A stretch of DNA of 64,000 bases, taken from assembly GCF_042434915.1 (NCBI RefSeq), contig NZ_CP170198.1:62001-126000 (forward strand), in the 5' to 3' direction. Positions within the stretch are counted from its first letter, which is position 1, and each line of letters opens with the position of its first letter. This document shows positions 34,134 through 43,280 of this stretch, piece by piece. The position numbers and the translations under genes are program-made. Below the pieces are notes generated by a model, which saw only the letters and a program-made list of their open reading frames with translations, ran no database searches and was not told the DNA's origin. The stretch comes from Aquimarina sp042434915. GTDB taxonomy: Bacteria; Bacteroidota; Bacteroidia; Flavobacteriales; Flavobacteriaceae.

Positions 34134-35015
34134 ATGAAGATACTTGACGGTAAAAAAGTTAGTAACGATATTAAAAATGAAATAGCTGCAGAGGTACAAA
34201 AAATGAAGGATAGAGGAGAAAAAGTTCCTCATCTTGCAGCAATAATTGTAGGTAACGACGGTGCGAGTCTTACGTATGTAGGCAGTAAAGTACGAGCATG
34301 TGAACGGATTGGTTTTGAGTCTACACTTGTCAAAATGCCTAGTACGACCAGTGAAATTGAATTGCTAACCAAAATTGAAGAGCTTAATAAGAATGAAGCT
34401 ATTGATGGCTTTATTGTACAGTTACCTTTACCTCCTCAGATCGATACACAGAAGGTTTTACTCGCTGTAGATCCCGATAAGGATGTTGATGGTTTTCATC
34501 CTATGAATTTTGGAAAAATGGCTTTGGATATGTCTACATTCATACCCGCAACACCCTTTGGTATTTTGGAGTTATTAGAGCGTTATGAAGTAGATACAAA
34601 GGGAAAGCATACGGTAGTAATTGGTCGTAGTCATATAGTTGGTAGACCTATGAGTATTCTTATGGGAAGAAAAGGCTGGCCTGGTAACTCAACAGTAACA
34701 TTAACTCATAGTCACACAAAAAATATTACTCAAATCATTTCACAAGCAGATATTGTTATTTCTGCTTTAGGAGTACCGGGTTTTTTAAAAGCAGAGATGG
34801 TTAAGGATGATGCTGTTATTATAGATGTGGGTATAACACGTGTAGTTGATGAATCAACTGAAAAAGGATATAAGATTGTTGGAGATGTAGATTTTGAGAA
34901 TGTAAGTCAGAAAGCATCTTTTATAACTCCAGTGCCAGGAGGTGTTGGACCAATGACGATAGCGATGCTACTTAAAAACACGCTATTGGCGAGAGAGAGA
35001 CATCGTAATAACTAA
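34134..35015 (+). CDS. folD: Methylenetetrahydrofolate dehydrogenase/cyclohydrolase
   Basis: FolD interconverts methylene-, methenyl- and formyl-tetrahydrofolate with NADP. The 293 residues contain the catalytic Lys in YVGSKVRACERIG, DKDVDGFHP, the Rossmann segment VIGRSHIVGRP and PVPGGVGPMT. It probably shares the ffh promoter. The transcript ends at the terminator at 35211-35240. Confidence 0.97.
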   Translation: MKILDGKKVSNDIKNEIAAEVQKMKDRGEKVPHLAAIIVGNDGASLTYVGSKVRACERIGFESTLVKMPSTTSEIELLTKIEELNKNEAIDGFIVQLPLPPQIDTQKVLLAVDPDKDVDGFHPMNFGKMALDMSTFIPATPFGILELLERYEVDTKGKHTVVIGRSHIVGRPMSILMGRKGWPGNSTVTLTHSHTKNITQIISQADIVISALGVPGFLKAEMVKDDAVIIDVGITRVVDESTEKGYKIVGDVDFENVSQKASFITPVPGGVGPMTIAMLLKNTLLARERHRNN

Positions 35016-35210
35016 TGTGAATTAAATTTTTATAGGTGTAATATCTTTGAATAAAGATTTATTTAGAAACAAAAGTGGGTAATTAAATTTATTCGCTTTT
35101 TTGTTTCTTATGGTTGTGGTAGCGGGTTAATTTATTTAGGTATAACTTTAGGATCTCAAAAAATACTGTTTTATTATCTTTATACTCTATAAGCTAATTA
35201 TTAAAATAGG

Positions 35211-35240
35211 AAAATCCTCGTAATCGCTTACGAGGATTTT
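35211..35240. terminator. Bidirectional terminator between folD and the SH3 gene
   Basis: AAAATCCTCGTAA (35211-35223) pairs perfectly with TTACGAGGATTTT (35228-35240) around a TCGC loop. A-rich and T-rich flanks allow it to work for both converging genes. It lies 195 bases after folD and 72 bases beyond the stop of the minus-strand gene. Confidence 0.85.
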
Positions 35241-35312
35241 ATTATATTTTCTACATTTAAATTGGAAACGGTGATTAAAAACTCTTGATTTTTTTAATCA
35301 TTCCAAGTGTTT

Positions 35313-36461
35313 TTATTGATCGTTGAAAGAATCAGCGTCAATATTATCTTGGTCTTCGTTACCGTATCCAAGTCCTCCGTTAGGTAATAAGTCTAATGAA
35401 AGAGTGTAAGAAGGTATGTTGATTCCTTTAGCAGTTTTAATAGGAGTGAAATCTAAGATATCCTGACCTTTTTCATATAAAGCATTTTGAGTAAATGTTC
35501 CATATTTTTTTCCGTTCTTAGAAGTTTCTCTCCAATCTTTACCATATGCAATTTTTGCATAGTATTCTCCAGCTGGAATGTTTTTGATATAATGAGTAGT
35601 GTTACTTTTTATATAAGTCTCACGGATACAAACATCATCGGATGCTGATTTACCCATTTTGTAAAGCTTAACAACAACTTCGGTATTTTTACCAACGTTA
35701 ATTTTTAAGTAATTATCTAATTTATAATCATACTTCGCTTTTACAGAAGATGATTTAGGTGCAGCACCTGATTTATAGGTCTTTTTCTCCCAAGAAGAAT
35801 ATTTGTCTTCTTTAGTTACTGACATTGGTGCAGCAGATGTTCTTCTAGATGAAGATCCGTAAGAAGGTGTAGTTGATTCAATAGGAGAAGATGCTAAATC
35901 AGTATTTGCAGCTCTTCTATTAGCTTCTTCAACAGCTCTTCTTGTTTCTTCAGAATCTGCGGCAGCTCTTCTTGCAGCTACAGCTTGATTTCTTTTAGCA
36001 GCTTCTGCATCTGCAATTGCTTTGGCTTCTTGAGCTTCAGCTTCTCTTTTTAATCTTTCAGCTTCTGCTATAGCTTTTCTAGCAGCAATTTCTGCAGCCT
36101 TTTTTGCAGCCTCAGCACTAGCAATTGCTTTTGCTGCTGCAGCTCTAGCAGCATCTTTTTTAGCCTCAGCTTCTCTAGCAGCTCTTTCTGCATCAGCAAT
36201 TCTACTGTCTTCTGTTAAAAGAGAGGTTAAAACAAATCCATTAATGTTTTTGTGTTGTACGGTACTCCAGTCTCCATACTCACTACTAATTACATATACC
36301 TGAGTTCCTTTAGGGACTTCGGCGATAATGTTGTAGTTAGCTCCAGGTCCACTTCGTACTTCAAGCTTACGTTCAGACATCAAATAGCGTTCTGATATTT
36401 GAGCAAAAGAGTTTGAAAATGTGATCACCAAGAGCAAGATAAATGTAAAAATTGGTTTCAT
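35313..36461 (-). CDS. Secreted SH3-domain protein with long alanine-rich coiled coil
   Basis: The 382 residues begin with a signal peptide cut after FAQ. A bacterial SH3 domain follows (about 25-85; KLEVRSGPGANYNIIAEVPKGTQVYVI). Residues 85-190 are a charged Ala/Glu/Lys/Arg coiled coil. A Ser/Thr-rich linker and a beta-rich C-terminal domain (about 245-370) with a metal- or sugar-binding look but no known motif come last. SH3b domains often bind peptidoglycan, so a cell-envelope link is likely. The leader is unusually long, about 310 bases. Confidence 0.8.
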   Translation of the reverse strand: MKPIFTFILLLVITFSNSFAQISERYLMSERKLEVRSGPGANYNIIAEVPKGTQVYVISSEYGDWSTVQHKNINGFVLTSLLTEDSRIADAERAAREAEAKKDAARAAAAKAIASAEAAKKAAEIAARKAIAEAERLKREAEAQEAKAIADAEAAKRNQAVAARRAAADSEETRRAVEEANRRAANTDLASSPIESTTPSYGSSSRRTSAAPMSVTKEDKYSSWEKKTYKSGAAPKSSSVKAKYDYKLDNYLKINVGKNTEVVVKLYKMGKSASDDVCIRETYIKSNTTHYIKNIPAGEYYAKIAYGKDWRETSKNGKKYGTFTQNALYEKGQDILDFTPIKTAKGINIPSYTLSLDLLPNGGLGYGNEDQDNIDADSFNDQ

Positions 36462-37032
36462 AATCTTTAGGGTTTACATGTTAAAATTCAAATTTTAGAT
36501 TTGGTATCTATTAATAATCATGAAATTCTGTAAGGAAATTTCTTTCATATTACTATCGGTAAACTTAAAAATTCATTTCAATAAAAACGAAAATTAAACT
36601 TTTAAATTTCATTAAATTTAAATTACTTTTCAACAATCTGTTAATAACTACAGTGTTTAAAAACAACTTAATTAGCTTCAAGTAACTGTTAATCAGTATT
36701 TTAAACTTTATTTGTTTTAGTTTAACTTTAATGTTTTCGATTAAAGTACTGATAAGAAAACCTTTATGCTATAAACAAAAGTAAGTTTTTATATTTAAAA
36801 TACCAACAAGTTTTCATTTTATTTCCCGTTTTTTTTATTTTAAAGGTTGTATAAACGTGTATTTTATCGATATTTTTGTGTATTACATCTGTGTTTTAAA
36901 GGGGTTTTGGGATTTTACTGTATGTTTTTAGTAGTACATTAAAAAATTATTTCTTTTTAACCAAAATTTTTGCCTTTGATGGTGTTTTGATACTTTTTTT
37001 ACGGCTTTTGGTGATAAGACGTTTTAACTATA
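36462..37032. other. Long AT-rich intergenic region with the leader of the SH3 gene
   Basis: This 571-base stretch lies between two minus-strand genes. It is very AT-rich and shows no reading frame of note. It holds the candidate minus-strand promoter at 36776-36806 and, between that and 36461, a leader of about 310 bases. I see no strong hairpin for the msrA-side end at 37032. Confidence 0.6.
36776..36806 (-). promoter_or_regulatory. Minus-strand promoter for the SH3 gene
   Basis: Read on the minus strand, TTGG (36806-36803), a 19-base spacer and TACTTTTG (36783-36776) fit the consensus with one mismatch. Transcription would start near 36769, well before the ATG at 36461. Confidence 0.55.
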
Positions 37033-37701
37033 CTAATGTCTTATACTTGTTTTTAATACGTTAGGGAGTTTTGATTGAAATCTTTTTAGTCTGGGAATCG
37101 ACACATTTCGTATGTATGGATTTGCAGGGTTTCTTTTTTCATAGTCTTGATGATAGGCTTCTGCAATCCAAAATTTCTCGAAAGGGACTACCTCTGCAGC
37201 AATTTCTGCGTTTAGTTCTTTGCTTAGGAGTAACTTCTTCTTTAAGATTATTTCTTTCTGTACAATGTTTTGATAAAAGATTATAGAGCGATATTGAGAA
37301 CCTCGATCAGGTCCTTGACCATTAATTTGCGTGGGGTTTTGAGAGGCAAAGTAGATATTTATTAATGTGCTGAAAGATATTTTTTCTGGATCATACATCA
37401 CTTCAACAGTTTCTGCATGTCCAGTACGTCCTGTATTGCTAGACTCATATGTTGGATTTTGAGTGTGTCCTCCAGAATAGCCAGATGTAACTTCTTTAAC
37501 ACCATATACGCTTTCATATATAGCTTCTACACACCAAAAACAGCCACTAGCAAAATATGCGAATTCAAAACTGTCCTTTGGTTGCACTTGAACAGGTTTT
37601 TTGTTGCTTGCTTCGTTATTTTTGTATTGAGTTTCCTTTTGCTGACTGTTACCTTGGCATGCGCTTACGATTACAATTAAAGCTACGTATAAATAGTTCA
37701 T
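37033..37701 (-). CDS. msrA: Peptide-methionine (S)-S-oxide reductase, lipoprotein form
   Basis: MsrA reduces S-sulfoxides of methionine. The 222-residue protein has a lipobox with Cys15 (VSAC), so it sits in the envelope, and the catalytic Cys54 in GCFWCVEA (53-60). The body has VTSGYSGG, GHAETVEV, ASQNPTQINGQGPDRGSQYRS and FWIAEAYHQDY, all conserved. No msrB lies beside it. The lipoprotein form suggests repair of oxidised envelope proteins. Confidence 0.94.
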   Translation of the reverse strand: MNYLYVALIVIVSACQGNSQQKETQYKNNEASNKKPVQVQPKDSFEFAYFASGCFWCVEAIYESVYGVKEVTSGYSGGHTQNPTYESSNTGRTGHAETVEVMYDPEKISFSTLINIYFASQNPTQINGQGPDRGSQYRSIIFYQNIVQKEIILKKKLLLSKELNAEIAAEVVPFEKFWIAEAYHQDYEKRNPANPYIRNVSIPRLKRFQSKLPNVLKTSIRH

Positions 37702-37775
37702 GTTTTTTATTTTTGATATTATAGTCTAGGTAAATTATAAAACCTTTCAGTTGATCTTTAGAATCTTTGTAAAAC

Positions 37776-37812
37776 AAAACCAGCTGTTATTTTATGAATA
37801 ACAGCTGGTTTT
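37776..37812 (-). terminator. Terminator of rho (minus strand)
   Basis: A perfect 16-bp stem (37776-37791 with 37797-37812) surrounds a TTATG loop. On the minus strand it ends in a T-rich tail. It lies 22 bases beyond the rho stop, so rho itself ends at an intrinsic terminator. Confidence 0.88.
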
Positions 37813-37833
37813 ATTAAAAAGTTGATATGATAT

Positions 37834-39483
37834 TTATCCGTTCATAGAAATCAAAAATTCCTCATTATTTCGTGTTTGTTTAAAACGTTGATTGATAAAT
37901 TCCATTGCTTCAACTGGATTCATGTCTGCCAGATACTTACGCATAATCCACATACGTTGTATGGTTGTGTCATCAAGTAAGATGTCATCTCTACGTGTAC
38001 TACTTGATATCAAATCAATCGCTGGGAAAATACGTTTGTTAGCGATTCTACGATCTAACTGAAGTTCCATGTTACCGGTTCCTTTAAATTCTTCAAAGAT
38101 AACCTCATCCATTTTGGATCCGGTATCGGTTAGTGCTGTCGCTATAATAGATAGGGAGCCTCCATTTTCGATATTTCTTGCAGCACCAAAAAATCTTTTT
38201 GGTTTATGAAGAGCATTTGCATCAACACCACCACTTAGAATTTTACCACTTGCCGGTTGTACCGTATTGTAAGCTCTTGCAAGACGAGTTATGGAGTCTA
38301 AAAGTATGACTACATCATGTCCGCACTCTACTAATCGTTTTGCTTTTTCCAAAACAATATTGGCAACCTTTACGTGTTCGTGTGCTTCTTTATCAAAGGT
38401 TGATGCAATCACTTCGCCACTAACATTGCGTTGCATATCAGTAACTTCTTCAGGTCTTTCATCTATAAGTAAAATCATTTGATATACTTCTGGATGATTA
38501 GCTGCAATTGCATTTGCTACATCCTTAAGTAACATGGTTTTACCTGTTTTGGGTTGTGATACAATCATACCACGTTGACCTTTACCGATTGGAGCAAAAA
38601 GATCCATTATACGGGTTGAAATTGTGCTTTGTTTATCTGCAAGATTGAATTTTTCCTGCGGAAACAAAGGGGTTAAGTGTTCAAAAGATACACGATCTCG
38701 TACAACCTGAGGATCCATCCCATTAATTTTGTTCACTTTGATTAAAGGAAAATATTTTTCTCCTTCTTTGGGGGGTCTTACCTGACCAAGTACAGTGTCT
38801 CCTGTTTTAAGACCAAATAATTTAATTTGTGATTGAGATACATAGATATCATCAGGAGAAGACAGGTAATTGTAGTCGCTAGAGCGCAAAAAGCCATATC
38901 CGTCTTGCATGATGTCTAAGACACCCTCACTTTGGATAATCGCATCAAACTCATAATCTGGCTCTTTGTAGCGATTTCTACTATCTCTATTTCCTTGATC
39001 ACGGTTGCCATTATCTCGTTTGTTAGGAGTTGAATTTTTATTTTTATTCTTATCGTTAGATCTGTTTCTAGGATCTTTTTTCTCCTCTTTCTTCTCTTCT
39101 CTCTTGTGCGAAGGTTTGTTTCTCTCTTGATGAGCAGGGGGAGGTGTTCGTTCTGTAGTAGTGTCTTTTTTTGCCTCTGGTGCAGTTTTGTGAACCGGTT
39201 TTTTTTCAACTTTTTTTTCTGAACTAGGGGTGGGTTTTTGTGCAGTTTTTGCCCGAGGTCGTCTTGGTTTTTCTTCTTTTGTCTTAGCAGTGACCTCTTC
39301 TTTGGGAGGAGTATCAATTTTAACCACCTCCTTCACTTTATTGGGATTTGAAGCTTGATAATCAAGAATTTGATAAACCAAATCCAATTTTTTCATGGTA
39401 CGAAATTTAGGTACATTGAGGGTTTTTGCAATTTCCTGTAATTCAGGAAGCTTTTTCGCTTTTAATTCAGAAATTTCTAACAT
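37834..39483 (-). CDS. rho: Transcription termination factor Rho with basic insertion
   Basis: Rho is the hexameric RNA helicase that ends transcription. It has 549 residues, about 130 more than E. coli Rho. Residues 1-50 are the Rho_N domain; 52-172 are a low-complexity insertion rich in Lys, Arg, Pro, Glu and Asn; 178-255 are the cold-shock-like RNA-binding domain. The ATPase has SQPKTGKT (309-316), ILLDSITRLARAYN, and the loop GGVDANALHKPKRFFGAARN. Such insertions are common in Bacteroidetes Rho and can change RNA binding or phase behaviour. Confidence 0.96.
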   Translation of the reverse strand: MLEISELKAKKLPELQEIAKTLNVPKFRTMKKLDLVYQILDYQASNPNKVKEVVKIDTPPKEEVTAKTKEEKPRRPRAKTAQKPTPSSEKKVEKKPVHKTAPEAKKDTTTERTPPPAHQERNKPSHKREEKKEEKKDPRNRSNDKNKNKNSTPNKRDNGNRDQGNRDSRNRYKEPDYEFDAIIQSEGVLDIMQDGYGFLRSSDYNYLSSPDDIYVSQSQIKLFGLKTGDTVLGQVRPPKEGEKYFPLIKVNKINGMDPQVVRDRVSFEHLTPLFPQEKFNLADKQSTISTRIMDLFAPIGKGQRGMIVSQPKTGKTMLLKDVANAIAANHPEVYQMILLIDERPEEVTDMQRNVSGEVIASTFDKEAHEHVKVANIVLEKAKRLVECGHDVVILLDSITRLARAYNTVQPASGKILSGGVDANALHKPKRFFGAARNIENGGSLSIIATALTDTGSKMDEVIFEEFKGTGNMELQLDRRIANKRIFPAIDLISSSTRRDDILLDDTTIQRMWIMRKYLADMNPVEAMEFINQRFKQTRNNEEFLISMNG

Positions 39484-39651
39484 TTAAATATGTAATATAA
39501 TTTTTGTTTTGGTGTTAATTTTCTAAAGAAGAATTCTAGGAAAATTTTATTTTGAAGGTAAGTAACCTTAATTGAATCGGTTACGCTATTATAGTTGCAA
39601 GTATACAACTTTATTTTTAAATTTTTAGACATAATAATAAAAAGAAACTCT

Positions 39652-39659
39652 TATTTTTG
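39652..39659 (+). promoter_or_regulatory. -7 element before the DUF4293 gene
   Basis: TATTTTTG matches the consensus 24 bases before the ATG at 39684. The upstream box is not clear. Its position shows that the in-frame TTG at 39657 is not the start. Confidence 0.42.
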
Positions 39660-39683
39660 CTATCGTTATATGTAATTACACCT

Positions 39684-40094
39684 ATGTTACAAAGAATACA
39701 GACTATATATTTATTGCTTGCAGCTGGAGTTTCTGGTGCGGTTTGTTTATTTTTACCCTATGGTTTAAATAATCAAGGTGATGCTTTATATGCATATACT
39801 GAGCCAGCGATTTTTGGTCTTTATATGGTATCAGCTGGATTGTCTTTATTGACTATTTTTTTATTTAAAAATCGAAAGCTTCAATTTGTATTGGGGCGTG
39901 TGAATATCTTATTAAACTTTATTTTACTAGGAGTATTTGTTTATTGGTCGCTAACGGTATCTGGAGAGACAATTGTCTCTGAGAAAGGTATTGGGATGTT
40001 GATTCCTATTATTTCTATCGTTTTATTAGTAATGGCTAATCGAGCCATTAAACGGGATGAAGATCTTGTAAAATCTGTAGACCGATTACGATAA
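39684..40094 (+). CDS. DUF4293-family membrane protein
   Basis: From the ATG at 39684 (MLQRIQTIYLLLAA) the protein has 136 residues and four hydrophobic segments with charged ends (LFKNRK, NRAIKRDEDLV). It matches the DUF4293 family, small four-helix membrane proteins of Bacteroidetes often found near rho. The role is unknown. The gene is divergent from rho and converges with the phosphoesterase gene. Confidence 0.83.
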   Translation: MLQRIQTIYLLLAAGVSGAVCLFLPYGLNNQGDALYAYTEPAIFGLYMVSAGLSLLTIFLFKNRKLQFVLGRVNILLNFILLGVFVYWSLTVSGETIVSEKGIGMLIPIISIVLLVMANRAIKRDEDLVKSVDRLR

Positions 40095-40123
40095 ACCTAA
40101 AATCTTAGTAGTATTAGTGCGTT

Positions 40124-40153
40124 AAAACCCGAAGTATGCCAACTTCGGGTTTT
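40124..40153. terminator. Bidirectional terminator overlapping the phosphoesterase stop codon
   Basis: AAAACCCGAAGT (40124-40135) pairs with ACTTCGGGTTTT (40142-40153) around a 6-base loop. The last two bases are part of the minus-strand gene's stop codon (40152-40154), so one hairpin ends both converging transcripts. Confidence 0.85.
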
Positions 40154-40646
40154 ATTTTGTTCCTAATTCAATAACTTCTAAATTCTCAATTTTACCAGAA
40201 TCTAGTGTGAAACGTAACATTGTTCTTGTTTTATGAAAACCATGTTTACCAGATGCGCCTGGATTCATATGTAATGTACCATTGTTTTTGTCCATCATTA
40301 CTTTTAGTATGTGTGAATGTCCGCAAATAAAAAGCCTAGGTGGATTTTTCTTGATCTCATCTCGTGTATAGTTATTGTACTTAGGAGGATAGCCTCCAAT
40401 ATGAGTTATCCAAACAGAAACACCTTCGCAAGTGAATCTTTGGTGTAAAGGAAATTCTTTTCTGATAATGCTATTATCGATATTGCCATATACAGCTTTT
40501 AAAGGTTTGATAGCTTTAATAGTATCTGTAACTGCTATATCACCGATGTCACCTGCATGCCAGACTTGATCAGCTTCTTTAATATAATGTAGGATGCGAT
40601 CATCAATATGGCTATGCGTGTCACTTAAGAGTAAAATTTTTGTCAA
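40152..40646 (-). CDS. YfcE/MJ0936-family metallophosphoesterase
   Basis: The 164-residue protein carries the calcineurin-like metal site: SDTHSH near the N-terminus, WHAGDIGD, YGNID and the late CGHSHI and HMNPGASGKHG motifs. This family hydrolyses phosphodiesters or phosphomonoesters; the physiological substrate is not known. It is divergent from truA with overlapping promoter space. Confidence 0.9.
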   Translation of the reverse strand: MTKILLLSDTHSHIDDRILHYIKEADQVWHAGDIGDIAVTDTIKAIKPLKAVYGNIDNSIIRKEFPLHQRFTCEGVSVWITHIGGYPPKYNNYTRDEIKKNPPRLFICGHSHILKVMMDKNNGTLHMNPGASGKHGFHKTRTMLRFTLDSGKIENLEVIELGTK

Positions 40647-40697
40647 AATGAATAGGATTAACTTATGTCATAATAAGGAAACTGTTAACTCGTATTG

Positions 40698-40728
40698 TTC
40701 GTACTTTAGGGTAGATGAACTATATTTG
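40698..40728 (+). promoter_or_regulatory. Promoter of truA
   Basis: TTCG at 40698-40701 (one mismatch to TTTG), an exact 19-base spacer and TATATTTG at 40721-40728 make a good Bacteroidetes promoter. Transcription near 40735 leaves only the TTG at 40762 as a suitable start for truA. Confidence 0.72.
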
Positions 40729-40761
40729 TTTCTTAGCTTTGCACAAAAATACAGTATTGAT

Positions 40762-41508
40762 TTGAGATATTTTTTGGAACTTGCATACAATGGCACACTT
40801 TATCATGGATGGCAGCGTCAACCTAATGCTGTATCCGTTCAAGAGACTGTAGAGAAAGTCTTGACAATTATACTAAGAGAGGAAATTGTAATCATGGGAG
40901 CGGGTAGAACTGATTCGGGTGTGCATGCACGACAACTCATGGCGCATTTTGATTATAATGGGTATTTGGATACGGATTCGGTAGTTTATAAACTTAATTG
41001 TCTACTTCCAGGAGAGATTGCTGTGTATAGTATTCGAAATGTCAAAGGTAGTGCACATGCTAGATTTGATGCAGTTAGTAGATCTTATGAGTATCATATA
41101 ACTTTTTTAAAAGATCCATTTTCTATACATATGACCTATTTCTTAAAAAAGAAATTGGATGTGTCGAGAATGAATGAAGCAGCTACTATGTTATTGCGGT
41201 ATAAAAATTTTAAATGTTTTAGTAAATCTAAAACCGATGTAAAAACCTATGACTGTAATATTACAGAAGCCTTATGGCAGAGTACGAAGGATGGTTTAAT
41301 TTTTAAAATAACAGCAAATCGCTTTCTGCGAAACATGGTGAGAGCGATCGTAGGAACTCTTATAGAAATAGGAGAAAATAAATTAGATGTTTCGGATTTA
41401 GAAAGAATATTAAAAAGTAAGGATAGAGGACAGGCAGGATATTCCGTTCCCGCTTCAGGACTGTACTTAACTGCAGTTGAGTATCCTAAAACAATATATA
41501 TTGAATAA
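40762..41508 (+). CDS. truA: tRNA pseudouridine(38-40) synthase TruA
   Basis: TruA makes pseudouridine in the tRNA anticodon arm. I place the start at the TTG at 40762 (MRYFLELAYNGTLYHGWQRQP), the family N-terminus; longer versions run through the promoter. The 248 residues contain GAGRTDSGVHA with the catalytic Asp, RFDAVSRSYEYHI and FLRNMVRAIVGTLIEIG. The ABC exporter gene follows after 4 bases, so the two are co-transcribed. Confidence 0.94.
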   Translation: MRYFLELAYNGTLYHGWQRQPNAVSVQETVEKVLTIILREEIVIMGAGRTDSGVHARQLMAHFDYNGYLDTDSVVYKLNCLLPGEIAVYSIRNVKGSAHARFDAVSRSYEYHITFLKDPFSIHMTYFLKKKLDVSRMNEAATMLLRYKNFKCFSKSKTDVKTYDCNITEALWQSTKDGLIFKITANRFLRNMVRAIVGTLIEIGENKLDVSDLERILKSKDRGQAGYSVPASGLYLTAVEYPKTIYIE

Positions 41509-41512
41509 ACAA

Positions 41513-43276
41513 ATGGCAGAGCAAACAGGAAAAGCATTTGATTTTGAATTATTTAAGCGGTTGATACGATACACCAATCCATATCGCCTAACATTTTATT
41601 TCGTTGGATTGTCTGCCGTTTTACTATCGGTGGTAACGGTGTTAAGGCCATATATTCTACAAATTACAATAGATGAGAGTATAATGCCTAAGGATAATGA
41701 TCTGTTATTTTATTATGTAGCAATCATGTTGGGGATTCTAATGTTAGAAGTGATTTTTCAATTTCTTTTTATATTTTTTGCAAATTGGTTGGGGCAGCAA
41801 GTTGTACGGGATCTGCGAGTTAATCTTTTTGGTCATATGATAGCGTTTAAAAAGCAGTATTATGATCAATCTGCTGTGGGACGATTGGTAACCAGAGCAG
41901 TTAGTGATATAGAAACTATTTCAAGTATTTTTAGTCAGGGACTATTTATGATTATTAGTGACCTTCTCAAAATGCTTGTTATCATGGGATTTATGGTTTA
42001 TCAAAGCTGGGAACTGGCTTTAATTGTATTTTCAATATTGCCATTAATTTTATACGCTACTCGAGTATTTCAAAAAAAAATGAAGTCTGCATTTGAAGAG
42101 GTAAGAACTCAAGTTTCCAATCTCAATTCATTTGTGCAAGAGCGTATAACAGGGATGAAGATAGTTCAACTATTTACACGAGAAGAGACAGAGTACCATA
42201 GATTCAAATCGATTAATGAAAAACATAAGAAAGCATGGATAAAGACCGTATGGTACAATTCAATATTTTTCCCTATTGCAGAAATGTCAAGTTCGATCAC
42301 TATTGGTCTCATCGTATGGTTTGGGGGATTACAAGCTGCGCAGGGGGATGGCTTAAGTCTTGGAATCGTAATTGCTTTTATTGAACTGGCACAAATGTTA
42401 TTTAGACCTTTACGTCAAATAGCAGACAAGTTTAATACACTACAAATGGGTATGGTGGCCGCAAATAGAGTGTTTAAAATTCTTGATACAGAATCTCGAA
42501 TTAGTAATAGTGGTCATACTATGATTCAAACAATAAAAGGCGATATTAGTTTTGAAAATGTTCGATTTAGTTATGTTAAAGGTGAAGAAGTTTTAAAGGG
42601 GGTTTCATTTTCTGTTAAACAGGGAGAAACTGTAGCAATTGTTGGTTCTACAGGTGCAGGTAAATCAACAATTATCAATTTATTGAGCAGGTTTTATGAA
42701 ATTGATGGAGGCACTATTCATATAGACCAAATGGATATTACTAAAATAAATTTGGAGTCGTTACGTAACAATATTGCGGTGGTATTACAAGACGTATTTT
42801 TGTTTGCAGATACTATTTTAAATAATATAACTTTATACAATCCAGAAATAACCGAAGAAAAAGTAATGGATGCGGCCAAACAGATTGGAATTCATGACTT
42901 TATAATGACTCTTCCAAAAGGTTATTATTACAACGTAAAAGAACGTGGCGCTATGTTGTCATCAGGGCAACGACAATTAATCTCTTTTTTAAGAGCCTTT
43001 GTAACTGATCCTGGTATTTTAGTTTTGGATGAAGCTACATCTTCAATAGACTCTCATAGTGAACAATTGATTCAAGACGCGACAAATAAAATTACTCAAG
43101 GTAGAACTTCTATAATCATTGCGCACAGATTGGCGACTATTCGTAAAGCAGATACTATTATAGTTATGGATCAAGGTAAAATTGTTGAGCAGGGTAGTCA
43201 TGACGAGTTATTGACAATTGATCAAGGTTATTACAAAAATCTATACGAAGTTCAATTTACAACAGCAGCAGAATAA
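41513..43276 (+). CDS. ABC exporter, MsbA-like half transporter
   Basis: The ATG at 41513 gives 587 residues. The N-terminal half has six membrane helices of the type I exporter fold. The ATPase has Walker A GSTGAGKST near residue 378, the signature LSSGQRQ near 481 and Walker B ILVLDEATSS near 501, plus a H-loop (IAHRLATI). It works as a homodimer or heterodimer. MsbA-like lipid export is likely, but multidrug export cannot be excluded. It converges with cdaA, 4 bases apart. Confidence 0.93.
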   Translation: MAEQTGKAFDFELFKRLIRYTNPYRLTFYFVGLSAVLLSVVTVLRPYILQITIDESIMPKDNDLLFYYVAIMLGILMLEVIFQFLFIFFANWLGQQVVRDLRVNLFGHMIAFKKQYYDQSAVGRLVTRAVSDIETISSIFSQGLFMIISDLLKMLVIMGFMVYQSWELALIVFSILPLILYATRVFQKKMKSAFEEVRTQVSNLNSFVQERITGMKIVQLFTREETEYHRFKSINEKHKKAWIKTVWYNSIFFPIAEMSSSITIGLIVWFGGLQAAQGDGLSLGIVIAFIELAQMLFRPLRQIADKFNTLQMGMVAANRVFKILDTESRISNSGHTMIQTIKGDISFENVRFSYVKGEEVLKGVSFSVKQGETVAIVGSTGAGKSTIINLLSRFYEIDGGTIHIDQMDITKINLESLRNNIAVVLQDVFLFADTILNNITLYNPEITEEKVMDAAKQIGIHDFIMTLPKGYYYNVKERGAMLSSGQRQLISFLRAFVTDPGILVLDEATSSIDSHSEQLIQDATNKITQGRTSIIIAHRLATIRKADTIIVMDQGKIVEQGSHDELLTIDQGYYKNLYEVQFTTAAE

Positions 43277-43280
43277 AAGA

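Noticed and set aside
38916..39317. 133-codon minus-strand frame in rho
   Set aside because: It is a shifted frame of the low-complexity basic insertion of rho.
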